Part shown: in pieces, positions 33,565 through 39,605 of the stretch
Position numbering within the stretch: position 1 is the stretch's first letter
How the letters are laid out: each line of letters begins with the position of its first letter
Source of the DNA: CAYJHC01 sp964370035
GTDB taxonomy: Bacteria > Bacillota > Clostridia > Peptostreptococcales > Anaerovoracaceae
NCBI GenBank assembly: GCA_964370035.1
Contig: CAYJGT010000004.1
Location: 1 to 39,605 of the forward strand
Direction of reading: 5' to 3'
Length of the DNA stretch: 39,605 bases
The notes under the pieces: model-generated
Told to the model about the DNA's origin: nothing
Databases searched by the model: none
Seen by the model: only the letters and a program-made list of their open reading frames with translations
Made by a program: the position numbers and the translations under genes

Positions 33565-35304
33565 TTAGATTAGTTTTGTATTTATATCTAGCTCTGCGAG
33601 CTTTCGATACATTGTTGCTGTAGAAAGGCCTAATTTTTTTGCCACTAACGGCTTAGAGCCCCCATTATTAATTAATTCTTTAATTATTATTTCTCTTTCG
33701 AACATTTTCACTTGTTCCACAAGAGCTTCATTTTTCTTGTCTTCTTCTTTTAAAACTCTTATTGTTGCTGGAATATGATTAATCTCTATATACTCTTTCC
33801 TGCACATGTTCACACCATATTCGACTGCATTTTCTAGTTCCTGTATATTCCCTGGCCAACTGTAATGTTTATAAATGGCTTTAACCTCTTCAGAAAAACC
33901 CTTAATATTGCTCTCGGTCAATCTATTATATTTATCAAGGTAATATTCCATATATCTAAGTATATCCTCTTCTCCTCGATCTCTTAACAAAGGCATTCTG
34001 ATAGGTATTACTGCTAACTTATAATATAATTCTTCCAAAAATTTTTCTTCTTTTATTAAGTCTTGTATATCAACTGTACTTGTCGATATTATTCTCACAT
34101 CGGATATTTTATTCACTATTTGAGTCTCACCTTTTGCAGCTCTAATTACCTCCAAAAGTTTTGCTTGAGCATTTAATGTTAGCTTTCCAACTTCTTCAAT
34201 AAGTAATGTTCCTCCTGATGAAGACTGTAGTTTGTCAATTATTTCTTTATATACCAGTTCATCTGGCACAGCTTTACAATCAACTACTGAAAATCTCTGT
34301 TCTGCTCTGGGCCCACTGTAGTGTAGCGCCCTTCCTAAAAAAGCTTTACCTACACCTTCCCTTCCAGTAATCAGTATGGGGGAGTCCCCTCTAGCAAAAA
34401 GTTGTGCTTGACTTTTTATTTTCTTTATTACTGCACTATCTCCAACTATATCTTCAAGATTTTTTTTAATCTCTCCTTTTTCAATTTTATAGGATAATAA
34501 TTGGGCTTCTTGAATATCTCTCATGGAGATTACAACTCCCCCAACTATCCCTTTTGTAAAGAAAGGTTTTGCAGTTACAATAAGATGTATTCCGCCTCTT
34601 CCTATTCTATATCTTTCCTCTCTTTCAGTATATCCTCTTCCTGTTTTAATTATATTTATAGCAGGAGACCCTAGCATATATTGATTAAGGTGAGCACCTG
34701 TCATTTCACTTTTTTCGACTCCGAATAAATTCGCCACTACTTTATTGCAGTGTTTAATATATCCTCCTCTGTCTATTGCAATAACACCTTCATGTATTGA
34801 TTCAACAATAGTCATCATTTCCATTTTTGACATTTCAGCATGCCTAAAAGCAAGTTGTTGAGTCGCTTTAGCCGCTAAGAGCTCCGCCATTTTTTCAACA
34901 AAGGAGGTCATATCTCTATCTTTATCCATCAAAATTTCTTTTTGTTCTTCATTAAATGCGATTAAACCAATTACTCCTAAAGTCTTATCTCCTAGCTTTA
35001 TTGGTGTGCAAATCTCCGCTACTTCAGCTAGGTTTTGTGGAACTCCTTGGCTCAATCCATATTCCTCATCCTTTTGTGCATCTTCTATAGCTTCGGTCTT
35101 TCCTTTTCTTAATACGCGGGCATATAAATAATTCCCATCAAGCCTTCCAGCTTCTTCTTTTTGGCCTACTAGCTTTCTGTAAATTCCAGTTCCACCAATG
35201 ACCGTTAAATTTTCATCTACAATTTCCACTTCAATACCGATGGCTATAGATATAGCTTCCGCCACCTGTTGCACACTTATTGATATTTCTTTAAGTAAAG
35301 ACAT
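33565..35304 (-). CDS. PAS-AAA+-Fis regulator lacking the GAFTGA loop
   Basis: 579-residue transcription regulator: a GAF/sensor-like N-terminal domain (about 1-145), a PAS domain (about 160-265), an AAA+ domain (about 285-500) with Walker A GREGVGK (314-320), Walker B GGTLLIEEVG and the LYYKLAVIPIRMPLLRDR segment, and a C-terminal Fis-type helix-turn-helix (KPLVAKKLGLSTATMYRKL). In bacterial enhancer-binding proteins the AAA+ domain contains GAFTGA, which touches sigma-54. Here the stretch between VVDCKAVPDEL and GGTLLIEE is only about 13 residues, and GAFTGA is deleted. It should not activate sigma-54 RNA polymerase and may act as a repressor or on sigma-A promoters, as TyrR-like proteins do. 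ATG with GAGAGG upstream. Confidence 0.88.
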   Translation of the reverse strand: MSLLKEISISVQQVAEAISIAIGIEVEIVDENLTVIGGTGIYRKLVGQKEEAGRLDGNYLYARVLRKGKTEAIEDAQKDEEYGLSQGVPQNLAEVAEICTPIKLGDKTLGVIGLIAFNEEQKEILMDKDRDMTSFVEKMAELLAAKATQQLAFRHAEMSKMEMMTIVESIHEGVIAIDRGGYIKHCNKVVANLFGVEKSEMTGAHLNQYMLGSPAINIIKTGRGYTEREERYRIGRGGIHLIVTAKPFFTKGIVGGVVISMRDIQEAQLLSYKIEKGEIKKNLEDIVGDSAVIKKIKSQAQLFARGDSPILITGREGVGKAFLGRALHYSGPRAEQRFSVVDCKAVPDELVYKEIIDKLQSSSGGTLLIEEVGKLTLNAQAKLLEVIRAAKGETQIVNKISDVRIISTSTVDIQDLIKEEKFLEELYYKLAVIPIRMPLLRDRGEEDILRYMEYYLDKYNRLTESNIKGFSEEVKAIYKHYSWPGNIQELENAVEYGVNMCRKEYIEINHIPATIRVLKEEDKKNEALVEQVKMFEREIIIKELINNGGSKPLVAKKLGLSTATMYRKLAELDINTKLI

Positions 35305-35321
35305 TTTTTCCTCTCTTCGTT

Positions 35322-35360
35322 ACAATATAAAGTAATTATATCACAATTGTTTTATATTGT
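35322..35360 (-). promoter_or_regulatory. inverted repeat around the regulator's promoter
   Basis: ACAATATAAA (35322-35331) and TTTATATTGT (35351-35360) are perfect reverse complements 19 bases apart. A minus-strand TATAAT (plus 35335-35340) lies between them, with the palindrome ACAATTGT (35343-35350) next to it. This arrangement suits autoregulation by a dimeric protein. Confidence 0.55.
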
Positions 35361-35442
35361 GTGTATTTTTTGCACAACTCTTTCAAATTTTTTACCATCA
35401 TTTTATTATTTGCTCTTTTATTTGAAAGTTTTATCAAATTTC

Positions 35443-35496
35443 AGGTGTATATAAAAAGCGCAGCTATCGCTACGCTTAGTTTTATACTGTACACCT
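35443..35496 (-). terminator. hairpin after the small lipoprotein gene
   Basis: AGGTGT...ATAAAAAGCG and CGCTTAGTTTTATA...ACACCT pair into a long, slightly imperfect stem. On the minus strand the inner AAGCG/CGCTT stem runs directly into TTTTTATAT, a plausible terminator about 55 bases past the stop. Confidence 0.65.
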
Positions 35497-35551
35497 TTCC
35501 TATTACTTAACATGTTTCATTGGCACCGCCAACTTGCCGCTCTACACTACC

Positions 35552-35659
35552 TCAAGTAAATCTAACGGCTTCCTGAGACTGTGCATCGCATCCAGAAAGT
35601 CCTAAAGCAGTAATTAAAGTCACTGTTATAGTCAAGATCATAATCAATATTTTTTTCAT
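35552..35659 (-). CDS. 35-residue lipoprotein-like exported peptide
   Basis: A short gene with a good ribosome binding site (AAAGGAACTAAG then ATG). The product has a basic N-terminus (MKK), a hydrophobic stretch (residues 4-21) and a lipobox LSGC (Cys24), leaving a mature part of only about twelve residues, C-DAQSQEAVRFT. Such minimal lipoproteins include peptide pheromones whose active part is cut from the lipoprotein signal, and membrane stress peptides. I do not recognise a family. It has its own terminator. The bases around the stop codon (CTTGAGGTAGTG) also occur at the second small gene 400 bases upstream. Confidence 0.5.
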   Translation of the reverse strand: MKKILIMILTITVTLITALGLSGCDAQSQEAVRFT

Positions 35660-35818
35660 CTTAGTTCCTTTCTTTAATAATCCCTTTTTCTCCACAAAAG
35701 TAATTTTTCATTAAAATTTAATCTTATTTTCTAGATACCCTAATATTTTTTTTATAAACTTGATTAATAGTTTTTTATTTTATTGTCATTAGTAAAATAT
35801 AAATAATTCCTCTAATAT
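35660..35818. other. AT-rich spacer between the two small peptide genes
   Basis: Very AT-rich; it must hold the promoter of the small lipoprotein gene, but no -35/-10 pair stands out. No other gene seen. Confidence 0.4.
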
Positions 35819-35850
35819 AAAAAGGCCTATCATTTTTTAATAGGCCCTTT
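35819..35850 (-). terminator. terminator after the second small peptide gene
   Basis: On the minus strand AAGGGCCTAT and ATAGGCCTTT pair (one G-U) around a short A-rich loop, then TTTTTATATT. It lies about 110 bases past the stop of the upstream small gene. Confidence 0.8.
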
Positions 35851-35960
35851 CAGTTCTAAATTAATCAATTTGAAACTTTTCTTCACATTACTAATTTCTC
35901 TAGCAATTCTAACACTCACCCTCAATTCCACTGAGGTAATCTTCACTACCTCAAGAATAT

Positions 35961-36053
35961 TTAATAATATCTTCCTTCTGCACTGTAGTAGACACAAGCA
36001 AAGAAATTGCCACCATTGAAAATATTAACATTCCTATTATTATTTTTTTCATC
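35961..36053 (-). CDS. 30-residue exported-peptide candidate, possibly frameshifted
   Basis: MKKIIIGMLIF opens a hydrophobic signal-like segment, followed by AISFACVYYSAEGRYY and TAA. GAAGGG lies upstream of the ATG. The promoter at 36148-36177 and a terminator frame it as a separate transcript of about 300 bases. If one T of the minus-strand run CTTTTG (36000-36003) were absent, the frame would continue to a TGA inside CTTGAGGTAGTG, exactly as in the small lipoprotein gene. The pair may be diverged copies, this one shifted by one base or misread. Confidence 0.4.
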   Translation of the reverse strand, partial: DEKNNNRNVNIFNGGNFFACVYYSAEGRYY

Positions 36054-36147
36054 GTACACACCCTTCTACAAACATTAAGCACATACATATTTAAACTTAA
36101 ATATATTAGCACACTTATCCATCTCATCATTACTTATCATTTATAGT

Positions 36148-36177
36148 ATTATACACTAATTTCAGATATTTAAACAA
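36148..36177 (-). promoter_or_regulatory. promoter of the second small peptide gene
   Basis: On the minus strand TTGTTT (plus 36172-36177) and TATAAT (plus 36148-36153) are 18 bases apart, giving a leader of about 90 bases before the ATG at 36053. Confidence 0.5.
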
Positions 36178-36313
36178 TTAAAACTTCTTTTAATCTTTTT
36201 TCTATTAACTTGAATTTAAAAAAAATTATTCACAAATAACCATTTATGTCCAAATAATATTTTCTTTATTTCAAGACTTCTTCCACAACCTCGACCTCTT
36301 GTTTCCTTGCCTA
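36178..36313. other. intergenic stretch between the preA terminator and the small-gene promoter
   Basis: AT-rich, no convincing gene. A short minus-strand segment (36265-36305) rich in GAGGT/GTGGAAGAAG vaguely resembles the end of the small peptide genes but has no start codon. Confidence 0.4.
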
Positions 36314-36350
36314 AGAAAAATAGCACTATCCTTTTGATAGTACTATTTTT
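36314..36350 (-). terminator. preT-preA operon terminator
   Basis: On the minus strand AAAAATAGTACTATC and GATAGTGCTATTTTT pair with one mismatch around a five-base loop, ending in a T run. It lies about 65 bases past the preA stop. Confidence 0.85.
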
Positions 36351-36413
36351 TCAACTAGTTTATTTGCAACGCTTCCTTCTTAAATAAACATCTTAATATT
36401 TTATACACTGACA

Positions 36414-37694
36414 TTATTCATATCTTTTTTTATAAGCAATATCAACCTTAGATCTTCCTTCTTTCCATTTTATATCACCTGCAGTAATACATTCTTGCAC
36501 TGGGCAAACATTTAGACAAAGGTGACAACCAACACATTTTTCTTCGTTAAGAATAGGAAGTCTCTTTTCTCCATTCCAGTCGATAGCTTGGTGTGCTGCA
36601 TCGTAACAAGAAACATAACATCTTCCGCAACCAATACATTTTTCTTCATCAAACTTAGGAAATAATTTAAAGTCTCTGTTAAGATCTTCTGCTGGAATAA
36701 TATTAGGAAGTGAAAGGCCTATAAAGTCATCTAACTTGTTATATCCTTTTTCATCCATAAAGTGCATTAATCCGTTAGCCATATCTTCAACTATTCTATA
36801 GCCATATTGCATTATTGAAGTAGTTACCTGTAAGTTTCTGCATCCTAATGATAAAAACTCAGCGCAATCTCTCCAAGTCTCAATTCCACCTATGCCACTA
36901 AGTTCAAACTTTCTTCCTTGCTTAGCACAAAGATCATGTATTTCTTGATCTTGTAGAAGCTGTGCACAGAATCTAAGAGCAATAGGTTTTACAGCTGCTC
37001 CAGAGTATCCTGAAATTGAAGACTTTCCATTAACTACTGGCATACCAGTATTGTTTTCAAAATCTATATTTGTAATAGATTTAATAGTGTTAATAGCAGA
37101 TACAGATGCCGCTCCTCCTGCAATTGCAGCCCTTGCTGGCTCCTCCATATTTTTCGTATTTGGTGTCATCTTCGCAATAAACGGAATGTCTGTTACTGAA
37201 GCTACTGCTCTTGAATATGACTCTACTAAGTCAAAGTTTGTTCCAACATCAGAACCCATATCATGACTTGTCATTTGCGGACATGAAAAGTTCCCTTCAA
37301 TTAGATCTGCTCCTGCCTGCTCACTCATTTTAGCAAGTTCTCTCCACTCCTCATCTGTACTACCCATTATAGAAGAAACCATTACCTTATCTGGATAGTC
37401 TCTCTTTAATTTATACATATTTTCGAAGTTAAGTTCTGTAGGCTTGTCTGATATTTGCTCCATGTTTTTGAATCCAATCCATGGAAGACCTTCTTTATTT
37501 GTTTGGTCAAATCTTGGCGAACATTCGTCTGCAACAAATATTCCTATTGTCTTATAGAATACGCCTCCCCAACCTTCTTCATATGATTTAGCAATCATCT
37601 CATAGTTACTTCCTACTGGAGAAGATGAAAGGAAGAATGGGTTTTCACAATCTACACCTAAATATTTAATTGATAAATCTTTCTTAATTGCCAT
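36414..37694 (-). CDS. preA: NAD-dependent dihydropyrimidine dehydrogenase, PreA subunit
   Basis: Catalytic subunit reducing uracil or thymine to the dihydro form (or the reverse) with electrons from PreT. An N-terminal dihydroorotate-dehydrogenase-like FMN barrel (about 5-330) shows GNFSCPQ, PFIAKMTPN, the GIGGIETW phosphate site and INTIKSI. The C-terminal ferredoxin domain has two full [4Fe-4S] motifs: CIGCGRCYVSC and CVGCHLCLNVCP. 426 residues, as in the two-subunit bacterial enzyme. The ATG sits one base after the preT stop, preceded by GGGGTGAAG. Last gene of this operon. Confidence 0.92.
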   Translation of the reverse strand: MAIKKDLSIKYLGVDCENPFFLSSSPVGSNYEMIAKSYEEGWGGVFYKTIGIFVADECSPRFDQTNKEGLPWIGFKNMEQISDKPTELNFENMYKLKRDYPDKVMVSSIMGSTDEEWRELAKMSEQAGADLIEGNFSCPQMTSHDMGSDVGTNFDLVESYSRAVASVTDIPFIAKMTPNTKNMEEPARAAIAGGAASVSAINTIKSITNIDFENNTGMPVVNGKSSISGYSGAAVKPIALRFCAQLLQDQEIHDLCAKQGRKFELSGIGGIETWRDCAEFLSLGCRNLQVTTSIMQYGYRIVEDMANGLMHFMDEKGYNKLDDFIGLSLPNIIPAEDLNRDFKLFPKFDEEKCIGCGRCYVSCYDAAHQAIDWNGEKRLPILNEEKCVGCHLCLNVCPVQECITAGDIKWKEGRSKVDIAYKKRYE

Positions 37695-37695
37695 T

Positions 37696-38961
37696 CTACT
37701 TCACCCCTTTCTCTAAAAATGCTACAATTGCTTCTGCTGCTTCTTTTCCTTCTGCAACTGCCTCTACTACGGTTTTTCCTCCGTTTGAAACATCTCCTGC
37801 TGCAAAGTATTTAGCACTTGCTGTTTTGCCTGCTTCCGCTTTCACTCTTCCCTTTTCATCAGTATCTACATCTGTAAATTCTGAAAAGTCTTCTGCTCCT
37901 TGTCCTATTGCAAAGACAACAGTATCAACCTCTACTTTTAATCCAGCTTTTTCGCAAACGCCTTCTCTGCCTGTGAATGCCATTGCTTCAACGCTTCCGC
38001 TTCCCATTATTTCTGCTGGTGCCATATTTGTTGTTATTCCTACTCCAAGAGAAAGAGCATAATGGAATTCTGTCATATTTCCTGGTGCTTCTTCTAGAGT
38101 TCTTCTGTAAACTATTTTTACATCTTCTGCTCCTAGTAGCTTGGCCGTAACTGCACAATCTACCGCTACATCTCCACCACCTACTACTACTACCTTTTTT
38201 CCAGGGTTAAACCCATCTAATTTTACATTAGCTTCTTTTAGATATTCAGCTGCTCCCCATACGCCTTTTAGGTCTTTTCCTTGGATTTCTGGAATTTTTG
38301 CATCCCATAGTCCCATTCCTAAAAATACTGCATCAAAGCTTTCAAGGTCTGCATCTTTTGCTTCTTTATTACAAACAATATTAACGCCTAAATCTTTTAC
38401 TTTTGCAACATCTTGTTCTACCAACTTCTTTGGTAATCTGCTCGGAACGATACCATAAGTCAAAACGCCCCCTGCTTTTTCTTCTCTTTCAAAAATAGTT
38501 ACATCATACCCTACTTTTGCAAGTTCTGCTGCACATGCAAGTGATGCCGGTCCTGCACCTACGCAAGCAACTTTTTTTCCGTTTTTCTCCGCAGGGGCAA
38601 CAAGAGTTTTCATTCCGAAAATTTCTTCTTGTTCCATTGCGTATCTTTGTAATTTACCAATCTCTATTGGTCTATCAATTCCACATCTGCTGCATTCTTC
38701 TTCGCATAGTCTGTCGTATGGACATACCATAGCGCAACTTGCGCCCATAATATTATTTTCTCTAATAGTTTCTGCTGCACCTTTTGGATTTCTAAATCTT
38801 ATTGATCTTATGAATTTCCCTGGATCTGTTCCCGCTGGGCAACCTTTACTACACGGAGCATCGTGACATAGCAAGCATCTTGCTGCCTCCTCCATTGCAG
38901 TTCTATGAGTAAACCCAGAAACTGCCTCTTGTGTATAAGTCCCTTTTATTACTTTACTCAA
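37696..38961 (-). CDS. preT: NAD-dependent dihydropyrimidine dehydrogenase, PreT subunit
   Basis: FAD- and NAD-binding flavoprotein of the glutamate-synthase small-subunit type that feeds electrons to PreA. The N-terminal cysteine-rich part binds two [4Fe-4S] clusters (CLLCHDAPCSKGC, CAMVCPYDRLCEEEC). The FAD motif VGAGPASLACA and the NAD motif VVVGGGDVAVDCA follow, and the C-terminal AAGDVSNGG is the FAD ribityl site. 421 residues. TTG start with GGAGG upstream. It follows the M20 hydrolase gene and is coupled to preA. Confidence 0.92.
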   Translation of the reverse strand: MSKVIKGTYTQEAVSGFTHRTAMEEAARCLLCHDAPCSKGCPAGTDPGKFIRSIRFRNPKGAAETIRENNIMGASCAMVCPYDRLCEEECSRCGIDRPIEIGKLQRYAMEQEEIFGMKTLVAPAEKNGKKVACVGAGPASLACAAELAKVGYDVTIFEREEKAGGVLTYGIVPSRLPKKLVEQDVAKVKDLGVNIVCNKEAKDADLESFDAVFLGMGLWDAKIPEIQGKDLKGVWGAAEYLKEANVKLDGFNPGKKVVVVGGGDVAVDCAVTAKLLGAEDVKIVYRRTLEEAPGNMTEFHYALSLGVGITTNMAPAEIMGSGSVEAMAFTGREGVCEKAGLKVEVDTVVFAIGQGAEDFSEFTDVDTDEKGRVKAEAGKTASAKYFAAGDVSNGGKTVVEAVAEGKEAAEAIVAFLEKGVK

Positions 38962-39124
38962 TTTTCTTCCTCCTTATTATAGTATAAAATAAATTCTAAC
39001 GATTATATATATCATGAATTGCCACAGTCGCCAATTCAAAATAGTAAGAAATACCTATTATAAAGTTGAAATAATATGCGGTTGTTGATTTTAAAGCTCT
39101 GCCTTTCTTGTTAAGCTTTAATTT

Positions 39125-39605
39125 TTACTTAGCATCCAGTTTTAAAACTGCATTTAGCATTACTGATGCTCCTGCTGTACAATCCTCTACAGTTGCAAAT
39201 TCTTCTTCGCAATGAGATAGCCCATCTTTTGTCCTTACAAATATCATTGTAGTTGGAATTACATAATTGCAGAATTGGGCATCATGTCCTGCTCCAGAAT
39301 TTATTTTTTGATGTTTTGTTCCTAACTCAACAGCTGCTTCTTCTACTAAATCTTTTAACTCTTGATTAAAATATACTGTATCTCTCTTCCATTTTTCTTC
39401 AATTTCACAGTTACACCCTGCCCACGTTTTTTCCGGAAGGGTTTTTATTATCTTCATAACTGCTTTTAAAACTTCAGGCTCTTCATGCCTTACATCGATT
39501 GAAAAATCAACGAAATCAGGTATTACTGTATGTACGCATGGCTGGCAGATTATTTCTCCAGTAGTATATACTAACTCAGGTCTACCAAGCTTGTCTATTT
39601 CCTCA
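39125..39605 (-). CDS. M20-family amidohydrolase (N-carbamoyl-amino-acid hydrolase/allantoate deiminase type), C-terminal part
   Basis: The visible 159 residues are the C-terminal half of an M20/M28-fold hydrolase; the gene begins beyond base 39605. FSIDVRHEEPE (dimerisation domain), the metal-site SGAGHDAQF and the DGLSHCEEE segment place it with N-carbamoyl-L-amino-acid hydrolases, beta-ureidopropionases and allantoate amidohydrolases. Beside preT-preA, beta-ureidopropionase, the last step releasing beta-alanine from uracil, is the most attractive reading. The specific substrate cannot be told from this fragment. About 160 bases separate it from preT, with a possible TATAAT but no clear terminator, so they may be one operon. 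Confidence 0.85.
   Translation of the reverse strand, partial: EEIDKLGRPELVYTTGEIICQPCVHTVIPDFVDFSIDVRHEEPEVLKAVMKIIKTLPEKTWAGCNCEIEEKWKRDTVYFNQELKDLVEEAAVELGTKHQKINSGAGHDAQFCNYVIPTTMIFVRTKDGLSHCEEEFATVEDCTAGASVMLNAVLKLDAK

Noticed and set aside
36265..36305. Third copy of the small peptide gene, minus strand
   Set aside because: Resembles only the last codons loosely; no start codon, ribosome binding site or hydrophobic leader.
37688..38062. 124-codon frame antisense to preT
   Set aside because: Low-complexity Ser/Ala/Pro composition mirrors the preT codons, with no start signals.
39000..39060. Possible sigma-54 (-24/-12) promoter upstream of preT, TGGCGACTGTGGCA
   Set aside because: The GG and GC elements are eight bases apart rather than the required ten, and the nearby regulator lacks GAFTGA.
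1..39605. CRISPR arrays, tRNA or rRNA genes, transposases, phage genes
   Set aside because: I read for regularly spaced repeats, cloverleaf-type ends and recombinase motifs and found none that hold up.

Overview
The window is AT-rich, densely packed DNA from a low-GC Gram-positive bacterium, most likely an anaerobic member of the Clostridia. I base this on the gene families and layouts: cdaA-cdaR-glmM-glmS, comFC - raiA-motif RNA - hpf, yhaM-cca-recD2, pcrA-ligA, Rnf-related membrane genes and a PreT/PreA pyrimidine reductase. Starts have strong GGAGG-type ribosome binding sites, with many TTG and GTG starts and many U-tailed hairpin terminators. I cannot name the genus. One run of 100 N (6481-6580) is an assembly gap inside the glmM-glmS junction.

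Layout. 1-4.6 kb: a membrane-anchored FN3 plus lysozyme-like protein (-), gltX (+) and ahcY (-). 4.6-9.7 kb (-): the c-di-AMP and cell-wall precursor operon cdaA-cdaR-glmM-glmS. 9.7-11.3 kb (-): comFC, a structured RNA that fits the raiA motif, then hpf. 11.7-13.8 kb (+): an arsenic operon arsR-acr3-arsC. 14.0-18.6 kb (-): yhaM-cca-recD2 (RNA and DNA processing). 18.7-22.0 kb (+): nadE, with a glutaminase domain that has lost its nucleophilic Cys, and glyA. 22.2-26.6 kb: a tightly overlapping rnfD-G-E-A-like operon (-) divergent from a P-type-ATPase-like gene (+). 26.8-32.0 kb (-): a CPBP protease, pcrA and ligA. 32.2-39.6 kb (-): an M20 amidohydrolase (cut by the window edge), preT, preA, two very small exported-peptide genes, an AAA+ PAS regulator and a GabT-like aminotransferase, which together look like a reductive pyrimidine (or related amide) degradation locus.

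The most unusual region is 22.2-26.6 kb. The four Rnf/Nqr-type membrane proteins keep their folds, but the cluster lacks rnfC and rnfB, three of the four cysteines expected to hold the intramembrane iron-sulfur cluster in the A/E pair are replaced, and the G subunit lacks the threonine motif for covalent FMN. The divergent neighbour is a P1B-ATPase relative without actuator domain or CPC motif, with the phosphorylated Asp changed to Asn and the GDGxND motif destroyed, while its nucleotide-binding (N) domain motifs remain. Two adjacent membrane machines that both appear to have lost their catalytic chemistry suggest a repurposed, possibly undescribed membrane system. This is inference from the sequence and needs comparative testing.

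Other points worth attention are the AAA+ regulator without the sigma-54-contacting GAFTGA loop, paired inverted repeats over promoters at 18.65 and 35.33 kb, and the gap placed where a glmS ribozyme would be expected.
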